DNA of 64,000 nucleotides from positions 67,001 to 131,000 of the forward strand of contig NZ_VISI01000002.1 of assembly GCF_007827365.1 (NCBI RefSeq), in the 5' to 3' direction. Positions within the stretch are counted from its first letter, which is position 1; every line of letters begins with the position of its first letter. Below, one piece after another: positions 52,263 to 61,318 of this stretch. Below the pieces are notes generated by a model. That model was not told the origin of the DNA, ran no database searches, and saw only the letters and a list, made by a program, of their open reading frames with translations. Origin of the DNA: Olleya sp. Hel_I_94. GTDB taxonomy: Bacteria > Bacteroidota > Bacteroidia > Flavobacteriales > Flavobacteriaceae. A program made the translations under genes and the position numbers.

Positions 52263-55200
52263 ATGAAAACAATTTTGATAGTAGATGATGTTTTTGAAAA
52301 TCTATATTTATTAAGGGTAATTCTTATACAAGCAGGATATAATGTGGTAGAAGCTAATGACGGTAAAGAAGCATTAGATAAATTAACCGAAAATAGGGTA
52401 GACTTAATAATTTCGGACATATTAATGCCAGTAATGGATGGCTATATGTTTTGTCAAGCTTGCAAAAAAGATGAAAAATTAAAAGATATCCCGTTTGTAT
52501 TTTATACCTCTACTTATACTGAAAAGGTAGATGAAGACTTTGCATTAAAATTAGGTGCAGCACGCTTTTTAAGAAAACCAACAGATCCAGATCACATAAT
52601 AGCTTTAATAAAAAGACTTCTGGATACGTCAAACCCAAAAAATAAAGCAAAAAATAATACCGAGTTTACAGAAGAAGAAGTTTTAAAACTATATAGCAAA
52701 CGACTAATAAGTAAATTAGAACAAAAAAATTTAGAATTAGAAAAAGAAATAACTGAGCGTAGCAAAATAGAGTTAAAACTAACTAATGAAAACGCAATAT
52801 TAGATTTAATAGCCAATAACACCTCAATTAAAAAGGTGTTTAATCACATTATACATAACTATCAATCCTTACGTCCAGAATTTTATTTATCCATTAGTTT
52901 ACTTGAAGACGATAAGGAGCATTTAAGGCTAATTTCTGCACCAAACTTGCCAAAAGACTATTGTGCTGCGATTAAAAATTTAAAAATTGTCGAGAATATA
53001 GGATCTTGTGGTACGTCTGCATATTTAAAAAAACCAATCATCGTATCTGATATAAGTACAGATCCGCTTTGGGAAAATTATAGACATTTAGCAGTTAACC
53101 ACGATTTAAAATCGTGTTGGTCAATTCCAATACTTTCTGAAAAAAATGAGGTTTTTGGTACCTTTGCAATTTATAGTAGCAGTGTAAAAACGCCGACTTT
53201 TGAAAACATAAGAGAATTAAACTCTGCAGTAAGCTTAGCAAAAATGGCTATCGTAAAGTTTAATATGGCTGAAGAAGTAAAGAAAAAAGAAGAGTCTTAT
53301 GAGTCTTTAGTTGAGCAAGCTACAGATGCTATCCTGACCTACACTTATGATGGAGTCATTCATAACTTTAATAAAGCAACCTACACAACACTAGGATATA
53401 CAAAAAAGGAGTTTTTAAAATTAAAAATTCAAGATTTTATAATTGGAGATGTTATTCAAAATGACGTAACCCGTGACGCTATACTCAAAGGTGAAGCTGT
53501 TGTCTTTGATAGACAACTAGTGTGTAAAGACCAAACAATAATAGACGTTGAGGTTTCGGCAAAACTTCAAAAGGATGGTAAAGTTCTAGCTATAATGCGT
53601 GATGTTTCAGAACGTAAAAAAGCAGAAGCTAAATTATTAGAAAGCGAATATAATTTAAGACAATCCCAAATAGTTGCAAATCTAGGATCATATGCTGTGG
53701 ATCTAACAACAATGACTTGGGATTGTACTGAGTTGTTATATCAAATTTTAGGAATAGATGAATCCTTCGTTAGAACAATAGATAGTTGGGTTGATCTTAT
53801 TCATACTGAAGACAAAATAAACGTTTTAAATTATTTTGATAGCTGTGTAAAAAACAATACACGATTTAATAAAGAGTATCGTGTTATTCAATATAATTCT
53901 AAAAAAGAAATTTGGGTACATGGTATAGGTGAATTGTTATTTGATGACAACTCTAACCCTATCAAAATGATAGGGACTATGCAAAATATTACAAATCGAA
54001 AAAAAGTAGAATTAAAACTTCAGAAAAATGAAAAATCATTACTAGAAGCTCAAAAAATAGCTAAAATAGGAAGTTACTTTCTAGATTTAGAAACCAGTTT
54101 AGCTCATGCCTCAATAACCTTTAAAGAGATTGCTGGTTTAGAGAAAAAAGATACTATTTCTCGAAAATTATGGAAAGATATCACACATCCAGAAGATGCC
54201 GAAATAAATAGTGCTGAGATTGAAAGATGTATAAGAACAGGACAAGAGTTTGATTTGGAATATAGGATTTATTCTAAAACCGATAATAAATTAAAATGGA
54301 TACACGGTTTAGGAGAAGTATCTTATCAAAACGGTAAAGCAAAAAGCTTTTTTGGAACCATCCAAGATATAACAGAGCGTAAAACAGCTGAAATCAAAAT
54401 TCAAGAAAGTGAACAATCACTATCAACCGCTCAAAAAATAGCTAAAATAGGAAGTTTTAACCTTGACCTAATAAACTTGATCGCTAAAACCTCGGATACT
54501 TTTAATGAAATAGTTGGATATGAAACGGATAAAAAAATATCATTTGATTTTTGGAAAAATATAGTGCATCCTGATGACAGAGCAATAATAAAAGACGCAG
54601 TAATAGAAAGTGAAAAATTAAATAAAAAGTTTGATTTAGAATATAGAATTATTAGTACTAAAACTAAACAAGTTAAGTGGATTCATGGTTTAGGAGAGGT
54701 CTTTTACGTGGATGATATTCCATCAAGCTTTGTTGGAACAATCCAAGATATAACCGACCGTAAAAAAGCAGAAATAGATTTAAAAATAGCAAACGATTTT
54801 ACTGAAAGCCTTGTAATGTCAATGCAAGAAGGTCTACTAATGGTTAATCTTAATGGTACTATCATGAAGGTTAATGAGTCACTATGTGATTTATTAGGAT
54901 ATACCGAAGCGGAACTTCTTGGCATGGATTTACCTTACCCTTTCGCAAGGTCAGAGGATTATGAGCTTATGATGGAGATTAAAGATAAAGTAGCAAAAGG
55001 CGAAGCACCTTCATTTCAACTAGAATTTATTAGAAAAAATGGAACCAGATTTATAGCGTCGTTTTTAGCAGGTATTATTTATAATAACCAAAATGAAGTT
55101 ATTGCAATATTTGCTACTATAAAAGACATCTCTGAAGAACTAAAAATAAAAGAAACTTTAAAACAAATCGCTTTAAAATCCACGCAGAAAAAAGATGTTA

Positions 55201-56747
55201 TATTAAAATTAGCAAGTCTTATTGGCGAAGATTTAGAAGCATCCTTAAAAAAGATTGCTATTACATCTGCAGAAGCTTTGCAAGCAGATTTAGTAACCAT
55301 TTGGAAGTATAAAACAGATAAAACAGAGTTAGTCAGTAAATTGTTTTACAATGCAGAAGATAAAATATTTGATAGTGAAGGTTTATTAATTAAAAAAGAA
55401 AGTTTCCCCAATTACTTTAAAGCTTTTGAAGACAAAACTAGTATTAATATTAGCAATGTAGGAGCTAATCCTATTACAAAAGCTTTTGCTAAACAATTTT
55501 TTGAGCCTCTTAATATTTCTTCAAGAATTGATGTTGTAATTTATGGTCGAAATGAACATTACGGTATTTTAAGTTTTGAAACTAAAGCCACTAATAGAAC
55601 CTTTAATGCAGACGAAGAGAGTTTTGTAACGTCCATTGCTAGTATAATTTCTTTAATGGTAGAAAGTACGGAACGTAAAATTGCTGAAAATAAAATAGCT
55701 CTAGCCAATGAAAAACTATTAGAAGTTAATAAAGAGTTAAACGTTTTAAGAAACCAATTAGAGCAAGAAAACGTCTATTTACGTAACGAGCTTGACCTGG
55801 TTTTTAACTTTGAAGAGATGGTTTATGGTAGTGTAGAATTTAGTAATGTATTAAACGAAATAGAAAAAGTCGCGCCTACTAATGCTACAGTATTATTATT
55901 AGGAGAATCTGGTACAGGTAAAGAGTTGTTGGCTAGAGCTGTACACAATATAAGTAACAGAAACAGCAAGCCATTAATTAAAGTTAATTGTTCTGCAATA
56001 CCACGAGAGTTAATTGAAAGCGAATTATTTGGTCACAAAAAAGGATCGTTTACAGGAGCTTTTAGTGACAAAATTGGTAAGTTTGAACTTGCGGATGGTG
56101 GTACATTATTTTTAGATGAAATTGGAGAACTACCATTAGACATGCAACCTAAAATTCTTAGATTTTTACAAGAAGGAGAAATTGAAGTCGTTGGTGGATT
56201 AGGATCTAAAAAATTAGATGTACGCGTTATTGCAGCAACCAATAGAAACTTATTGGCAGAGATAGAGAAAAAGCAATTTAGAGAAGATTTATACTTTAGA
56301 TTAAATGTATTTCCAATTGCGGTTCCAGCCTTAAGAGATCGTAAGGATGATATTCCATTGTTAGTAGAGCATTTTGTAGATAAATTTGGTAAAACCTATG
56401 AAAAACAGATCAAATATATATCTGATGATGCGATGTCCCAACTTAAAGCTTACAATTGGCCTGGAAATATTAGAGAGCTTGAAAACTTAATTGAGCGCGC
56501 ATTAATACTATCTAATAGCGATACTTTAATTATTCCTGGTTTTGAAACCACTAATCAAAAATCTAAGCAACGCATTAACAGTGTAGACCTAAATTTAGAT
56601 ACAGTCTTACGCAATCATATCTTACAAGTTTTAGAAGATTGTAAATGGAAAATTAGCGGATCTAACAGTGCTTCTGAAGCATTAGGATTAAAACCTAGCA
56701 CATTACGCGATAAAATGAACAAATTAGGGATAGTTAAGCCTAATTAA
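52263..56747 (+). CDS. Multidomain sigma-54 response regulator (REC-GAF-PAS5-GAF-AAA+-Fis)
   Basis: Protein of 1494 residues. Receiver (1-125, Asp in LIISDILMPVMDG), GAF (about 185-335), five PAS domains (about 345-950; the third and fourth are near duplicates), second GAF (about 960-1130), coiled coil, sigma-54 AAA+ ATPase with Walker A GESGTGKE near 1213, GSFTGAF sigma-54 loop near 1260 and Walker B GGTLFLDEIGE, and a C-terminal Fis-type HTH. It combines two-component input with direct sensing and should activate RpoN promoters. Targets are unknown; none of the neighbours shows a convincing -24/-12 site. Confidence 0.92.
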   Translation: MKTILIVDDVFENLYLLRVILIQAGYNVVEANDGKEALDKLTENRVDLIISDILMPVMDGYMFCQACKKDEKLKDIPFVFYTSTYTEKVDEDFALKLGAARFLRKPTDPDHIIALIKRLLDTSNPKNKAKNNTEFTEEEVLKLYSKRLISKLEQKNLELEKEITERSKIELKLTNENAILDLIANNTSIKKVFNHIIHNYQSLRPEFYLSISLLEDDKEHLRLISAPNLPKDYCAAIKNLKIVENIGSCGTSAYLKKPIIVSDISTDPLWENYRHLAVNHDLKSCWSIPILSEKNEVFGTFAIYSSSVKTPTFENIRELNSAVSLAKMAIVKFNMAEEVKKKEESYESLVEQATDAILTYTYDGVIHNFNKATYTTLGYTKKEFLKLKIQDFIIGDVIQNDVTRDAILKGEAVVFDRQLVCKDQTIIDVEVSAKLQKDGKVLAIMRDVSERKKAEAKLLESEYNLRQSQIVANLGSYAVDLTTMTWDCTELLYQILGIDESFVRTIDSWVDLIHTEDKINVLNYFDSCVKNNTRFNKEYRVIQYNSKKEIWVHGIGELLFDDNSNPIKMIGTMQNITNRKKVELKLQKNEKSLLEAQKIAKIGSYFLDLETSLAHASITFKEIAGLEKKDTISRKLWKDITHPEDAEINSAEIERCIRTGQEFDLEYRIYSKTDNKLKWIHGLGEVSYQNGKAKSFFGTIQDITERKTAEIKIQESEQSLSTAQKIAKIGSFNLDLINLIAKTSDTFNEIVGYETDKKISFDFWKNIVHPDDRAIIKDAVIESEKLNKKFDLEYRIISTKTKQVKWIHGLGEVFYVDDIPSSFVGTIQDITDRKKAEIDLKIANDFTESLVMSMQEGLLMVNLNGTIMKVNESLCDLLGYTEAELLGMDLPYPFARSEDYELMMEIKDKVAKGEAPSFQLEFIRKNGTRFIASFLAGIIYNNQNEVIAIFATIKDISEELKIKETLKQIALKSTQKKDVILKLASLIGEDLEASLKKIAITSAEALQADLVTIWKYKTDKTELVSKLFYNAEDKIFDSEGLLIKKESFPNYFKAFEDKTSINISNVGANPITKAFAKQFFEPLNISSRIDVVIYGRNEHYGILSFETKATNRTFNADEESFVTSIASIISLMVESTERKIAENKIALANEKLLEVNKELNVLRNQLEQENVYLRNELDLVFNFEEMVYGSVEFSNVLNEIEKVAPTNATVLLLGESGTGKELLARAVHNISNRNSKPLIKVNCSAIPRELIESELFGHKKGSFTGAFSDKIGKFELADGGTLFLDEIGELPLDMQPKILRFLQEGEIEVVGGLGSKKLDVRVIAATNRNLLAEIEKKQFREDLYFRLNVFPIAVPALRDRKDDIPLLVEHFVDKFGKTYEKQIKYISDDAMSQLKAYNWPGNIRELENLIERALILSNSDTLIIPGFETTNQKSKQRINSVDLNLDTVLRNHILQVLEDCKWKISGSNSASEALGLKPSTLRDKMNKLGIVKPN

Positions 56748-56753
56748 GACTAA

Positions 56754-56803
56754 CGGTATTCCGTGAGTTGTCTGTTTACACAAAAGTAATACACGGAATA
56801 CCG
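56754..56803. repeat. 12-bp inverted repeat behind the regulator gene
   Basis: CGGTATTCCGTG (56754-56765) and CACGGAATACCG (56792-56803) are perfect inverted copies separated by 26 bases. No T-run follows, and the arms are close to palindromic themselves. It may be an operator for the downstream STAS-like genes or an RNA structure. Confidence 0.7.
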
Positions 56804-56831
56804 ACACTTTATTTATAAGTAATAAATTCTT

Positions 56832-56874
56832 AAAAAATTACAAAACACTGTAAATCAATGTTTTGTAATTTTTT
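56832..56874 (+). terminator. Intrinsic terminator of the signalling operon
   Basis: A 16-bp stem (56832-56847 with 56859-56874) with an 11-base loop runs into more T residues. Confidence 0.85.
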
Positions 56875-56932
56875 TTTGCTCAAAAATTATTTCTGGCATC
56901 CGTATTGGTTTAAACTTTACAAATCAATAGTT

Positions 56933-57352
56933 ATGGAGGACGATAAATTAATTGAAAATTTCAAGTTTTGGGTAGATCATGATGTGATCTATTGCCAAAT
57001 TTTGAGTGATTTAACTGATTTAGATGATAATAAAATAAAAGATATCGAGCACATTTTTTTAAATAAAATATTTATGCTATCTAAAGATGTGCACATGCCA
57101 ATTTTAATTGACCTAAAAGAGTTAAATTTTTCTAACGCTATTAAGGTATTTACGTTTTTATCTAAAAATACATTAATTAAATCATTAGTGTTGTCTAAAA
57201 CATTTTTAGTTAACTCCTATAAACTAAAAATGCTATTAAACATTCAAAGTTTTATTTGTAATCCTTCACTTCCTGATGTGATTTTTAAATGTAATAAGTC
57301 GGCAATACAATATTGCATAGAGGATAACCGAACGTATAACTCATTAAACTAA
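56933..57352 (+). CDS. STAS-like small protein (DUF7793-type), copy 1
   Basis: Protein of 139 residues from the ATG at 56933; the longer frame starts inside the terminator. The layout (beta strand, FKFWVDHDVIYCQI; helix; PILIDLKEL strand; helix; LVLSKTFLVNS strand) is that of SpoIIAA/STAS-like domains and resembles the neighbour at 57360. Such proteins often follow PAS kinases in flavobacteria and may act as phospho-switch or partner-binding modules. I give no definite function. Confidence 0.68.
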   Translation: MEDDKLIENFKFWVDHDVIYCQILSDLTDLDDNKIKDIEHIFLNKIFMLSKDVHMPILIDLKELNFSNAIKVFTFLSKNTLIKSLVLSKTFLVNSYKLKMLLNIQSFICNPSLPDVIFKCNKSAIQYCIEDNRTYNSLN

Positions 57353-57359
57353 AAAAAAC

Positions 57360-57776
57360 ATGAAAAACATCCAAACAGTAGGACATGCAAAATTTTGGAA
57401 AGATGATAATAATATTATAAATCTTAAATTTAATAGTATTGAGGACTATTACATTTTTGATTTAACTGCAGCAAAAAAATATGTAAGCGTAATAATGGAC
57501 TTGTGTAACGGTAGACCAATGTCTTTTATAATAGACTTAAGAGGGTTTCATGGTACATTCTCTACAGAGGCTGCAAACTTTATAGCTAAATCTAGTGACT
57601 TAATTAAATTAAGAATATCTGAAGCATTTATATTAAATTCAATAGGAACCAAATTATTAATAGCGTCTTATAAAAGAATATACGATCCCTTAACACCACA
57701 TATAACGTGCAATGATATTGAGACAGCAAAGCAATATTCTATTGAAAATATTGAATTATACGATAAAGATAGCTGA
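57360..57776 (+). CDS. STAS-like small protein (DUF7793-type), copy 2
   Basis: Protein of 138 residues, a diverged paralogue of the preceding gene 7 bases upstream: HAKFWKDDNNIINL matches FKFWVDHDVIYCQI, and SFIIDLRGF matches PILIDLKEL. RISEAFILNSIGTKLL aligns with LVLSKTFLVNSYKLKM. Probably cotranscribed with it. Possible anti-sigma or anti-kinase partner pair, by analogy only. Confidence 0.72.
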   Translation: MKNIQTVGHAKFWKDDNNIINLKFNSIEDYYIFDLTAAKKYVSVIMDLCNGRPMSFIIDLRGFHGTFSTEAANFIAKSSDLIKLRISEAFILNSIGTKLLIASYKRIYDPLTPHITCNDIETAKQYSIENIELYDKDS

Positions 57777-57844
57777 TGTAAAACAAACTAATAATAACTA
57801 ACTATTTTTTACTAATCCCTTAATAATCCCCAAACCTACTACCT

Positions 57845-59806
57845 ATGAGAAAAAAATATGTTCTATCTCATTGTCTAATTATTTTTAACCTACTATGTGT
57901 TTATTCGCAAATTGTAAACGAGGGTGTTTTGCAAATTTCGAATGCAACAGATGTGTATTTTGAAAATGAATACACAAACAAAGTTAGTGCTACGCTAAGT
58001 ACTAACGGTAACCTATACCTAAACAATAGTTTTATAAATAATGGAGTAACAACGTCCAATTCAGGGACAACCTATTTTAAAAGCAATACAAACCCATTAT
58101 TAAGTATTTCTGGATCTTCAAATACAATCAACTTTAATAATCTAGAAGTAGATATTACAGCTGCAAATACTAAAGGATTGTCTGTTTCGGATGGATTTTT
58201 ATTAAACATTTCTAATGGACTAAATTTGGTAAATGGAGATGTAAGACTAAATGGAGAGTCTCAATTAATACAATCCCACGTTGGATTAGACGCTAATGCA
58301 GTTTCCTCAGGAAAAATATTAGTGGATCAACAAGGGTATGCTTCGGCTTACAAATATAATTATTGGACGTCACCTATTAACAATGGCGCAACGTTTTCAT
58401 TATTATCAGGTATGTATGATGGTACAGATGCTAGCATTAATCCTTTTGCACCTTCACAAATAGCATTTATTTCTGGTTCTCCTTATAACGGTTTACCTGC
58501 AATCACTAATTTTTCAGGAGAAGTAACAACTCCATTATCCATAAGTACAATGTGGTTATACAAGTACATACAAGGATCTGGATCTTATTATGACTGGGTA
58601 GCGTTAGATCAAAACAGTGCATTAAATCCAGGAGAGGGTTTCTCCATGAAAGGTTCTGGAGCTTCAGGAGCTGATCAAAATTACGTGTTTTATGGTGCGC
58701 CTAATAATGGAGAGTATACATTTTCTATTAATGCAGGAGAGGAATCTTTAGTAGGTAATCCATATCCATCTGCTTTAGATACTAATAAGTTTATTTTGGA
58801 TAACGCTACGGTATTTGATGCATTATATTTTTGGGTTGATGGTGGATCAACATCACATATCTTATCTAATTATTTAGGTGGTTATGCTATTAGAAATTTA
58901 ACAGGAGGAACTCCACCTTCAGTGTTTTCTACTTTAATTGGAGGATTGGGTTCTGCAGGAAGTATTACTGTGCCAAAAAGATATGCGCCAATTGGTCAAG
59001 GCTTTTTTATTAAAGCATATGCGTCAGGATCCATAGTGTTTAATAACTCTCAAAGGGACTTTAAAAAAGAGTCAGAAGGAGAGGCTATTTTTTATAGAAA
59101 TCAAAATGATCAAACAGAAAATCAAGATCAATTTATACGATTAGGTTATGAAGATCCAGAAGGGTTTCATAGGCAATTACTTCTAGGTTTTTTACCAGAT
59201 TCTACTGCAGATGTAAATTATAATCCAGGTTATGATGCATTACTTAAAATATGCAGAGATGATGAAATGTTTTTTGTAATTGAACAAGATTTAGATAAAA
59301 AATATGCAATTCAAGGGGTTGATGCTTTTAACGATACTATGGAGTTTCCTTTAGGCATATTAATATCAGAAACAGGATTACATCAAATAATGATTGATGA
59401 GGTTGAAAATTTTCAACACACGATTTACTTAAAAGATAATATTCTAAATACAACACATAATTTATCTGATGCTAATTTTAATGTAAACCTGCCTATTGGT
59501 AATCACTTAGACAGATACTCTTTAGTATTTGTGCCTCAAAACTCATTATCAACAACGGATCAGACGTTGTCTAATCTTACGGTGTTTTATGATGGAAACA
59601 AAAATGTAGTAGTTAATAATAAGGATAGAATGCAACTTAAAAACATAACGATATACAATGTTTTGGGGCAAGAAATTTTAAGGTTAAATGATAATATAAA
59701 TAATTCTAACAGAGTGCAAATTCCTTTTAATCAAAGCCAAGGAATATATTTTGTAAAGGTTGTAACAACAACAGGTGAATTAACTCAAAAAATAATAAAC
59801 TACTAA
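57845..59806 (+). CDS. T9SS-secreted surface protein
   Basis: Protein of 653 residues: signal peptide ending CVYSQ, beta-rich repeats (NLYLNNSFINNG, LNISNGLNLVNG), a GDSL-like absence of enzyme motifs, and a C-terminal T9SS type A domain (ITIYNVLGQEILRL ... QGIYFVKVVTTTGELTQKIINY). It should be exported and attached to the surface or released. No catalytic motif was found, so a structural or adhesive role is likely. It lies 2 bases before the next gene, so it may be coexpressed with the fibre-like proteins. Confidence 0.85.
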   Translation: MRKKYVLSHCLIIFNLLCVYSQIVNEGVLQISNATDVYFENEYTNKVSATLSTNGNLYLNNSFINNGVTTSNSGTTYFKSNTNPLLSISGSSNTINFNNLEVDITAANTKGLSVSDGFLLNISNGLNLVNGDVRLNGESQLIQSHVGLDANAVSSGKILVDQQGYASAYKYNYWTSPINNGATFSLLSGMYDGTDASINPFAPSQIAFISGSPYNGLPAITNFSGEVTTPLSISTMWLYKYIQGSGSYYDWVALDQNSALNPGEGFSMKGSGASGADQNYVFYGAPNNGEYTFSINAGEESLVGNPYPSALDTNKFILDNATVFDALYFWVDGGSTSHILSNYLGGYAIRNLTGGTPPSVFSTLIGGLGSAGSITVPKRYAPIGQGFFIKAYASGSIVFNNSQRDFKKESEGEAIFYRNQNDQTENQDQFIRLGYEDPEGFHRQLLLGFLPDSTADVNYNPGYDALLKICRDDEMFFVIEQDLDKKYAIQGVDAFNDTMEFPLGILISETGLHQIMIDEVENFQHTIYLKDNILNTTHNLSDANFNVNLPIGNHLDRYSLVFVPQNSLSTTDQTLSNLTVFYDGNKNVVVNNKDRMQLKNITIYNVLGQEILRLNDNINNSNRVQIPFNQSQGIYFVKVVTTTGELTQKIINY

Positions 59807-59808
59807 TT

Positions 59809-61257
59809 ATGAGTATATTAAAACTAAAAATCAGTATAGCGCTAATAGTAGTTTTTATTAGTGTAAATTTTCAGGCAGTAGCTCAAGTTGGGATAGGAAC
59901 ATTATCTCCAGATACATCTGCTATGTTAGAGGTAAACTCAACAGAAAAAGGGATGTTAGCACCAAGAATGACCTCTGCGCAACGTATAGCAATTTCTAAT
60001 CCAGCAGAAGGATTGTTAGTGTTTGATACAGATATTAATGTGTTTTACTTTTATGATGGCAATGTTTGGACAGCTTTAAAAGCAGAAATCAAACGAAGTA
60101 ACTATAAGTTAGTTAAAGACATTTCAGACTTAGCAGATGAATTAGTCTCAGGTGGAGGATCAAAATATGTATTAAACGAAAATTACTTGTACGAAATAAA
60201 CGGAAATATCAACTTTGATTTTCCAGTCGATTTAAATGGTGCTTACGTTAGCGGTCGTGATACAGGTGAAGATGCCTTAGTAAATAATTCTGGAGCAACT
60301 TTTTTTAGTGGCTCAAAAGGAGGGCATTTTAAAGATATTGTCATTCGTGGTAATAACCAGCAAGTCTTTAATATTTCAGGATCTGGAACTGAAAATCTAA
60401 TTGCCTATAGCTTAGTAATAGTAGGTGCTTCTTCTGTCGGAACATTTAATAATTTAAATACTTTTTATTTTGAAGTTTTACAAGTATTAGGGACTGGAGA
60501 CGGTATATCAGCTTCAAATATTTCTAATTATTATATGGATAAAGTCTTTTGGACAGACGGAAATAGTGGTACATTTTTGAAGTTTTCAGGTATATTTAGT
60601 AACTTACAGATAGCCAATGGTCGCGTAGTTGTAGATTCTGGTGAAACAGGAATAGATGTAAGCAGTAACCCAACTATTAATATTTCTGCATCTATTGCAC
60701 AAGTAAGTTTTACAGGAGGTGGTAGTAGGTTAAAAGGCTACACAGAAAATACGTACGCAGGCTACAAATTTAATAGCAATTGGGATGTAGACGCAACAGG
60801 TTTACAGTTAGAAACGGATGATGCCTCAATTGGAGATATACATTTAGAATCTCCTATTGGTAGTGGTTTTCAAACAGATTTTACATCAATAGGATCTGGA
60901 GTACCAACAAAATTAGAAGGCTTATCTTATTCTAATAACTTATTTAGATTTAGTGCACCAATCAACAATAGATTGGTTTATGATGGAGTAAAAACTAGAA
61001 GTTTTCAGATTTCTAGTAGCATTTCCTTCCAAGGTGATAATAACAGTTCCATCTATATTTTTTACATAGCAAAAAACGGAGTTGTTCAAAACGATTCAAA
61101 AGTATACAGACAAGTAGGTAGCAATAACGATGTAGGAGCTGTATCTGTTGTTGGGTCTGTAAAGTTAGATCAAGGCGATTATATAGAGGTCTGGGCCGAA
61201 CGTTATTCTGGTGCAGGAAGTCTACTGTTAGTCTCTTTAAATTTAATAATTAAATAG
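59809..61257 (+). CDS. Secreted fibre-like protein with VGIGT head, copy 1
   Basis: Protein of 482 residues with a signal peptide ending AVAQ. It starts with a mature VGIGTLSPDTSAMLEVNS segment and GMLAPRMTSAQRIAI, a pattern of flavobacterial surface proteins related to phage tail fibres. The middle (about 120-350) is Gly/Asn/Ser-rich beta-helix-like, and the end (from KTRSFQISSSISFQ) looks like a jelly-roll or TNF/C1q-like trimer domain. No enzyme motif. Likely a trimeric surface fibre; this rests on general pattern. Confidence 0.75.
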   Translation: MSILKLKISIALIVVFISVNFQAVAQVGIGTLSPDTSAMLEVNSTEKGMLAPRMTSAQRIAISNPAEGLLVFDTDINVFYFYDGNVWTALKAEIKRSNYKLVKDISDLADELVSGGGSKYVLNENYLYEINGNINFDFPVDLNGAYVSGRDTGEDALVNNSGATFFSGSKGGHFKDIVIRGNNQQVFNISGSGTENLIAYSLVIVGASSVGTFNNLNTFYFEVLQVLGTGDGISASNISNYYMDKVFWTDGNSGTFLKFSGIFSNLQIANGRVVVDSGETGIDVSSNPTINISASIAQVSFTGGGSRLKGYTENTYAGYKFNSNWDVDATGLQLETDDASIGDIHLESPIGSGFQTDFTSIGSGVPTKLEGLSYSNNLFRFSAPINNRLVYDGVKTRSFQISSSISFQGDNNSSIYIFYIAKNGVVQNDSKVYRQVGSNNDVGAVSVVGSVKLDQGDYIEVWAERYSGAGSLLLVSLNLIIK

Positions 61258-61318
61258 TCCAACGCGCTATAAATTCAATAATAAAATCGATTTCATAAAA
61301 TTTTAAAAACTTTAAATT

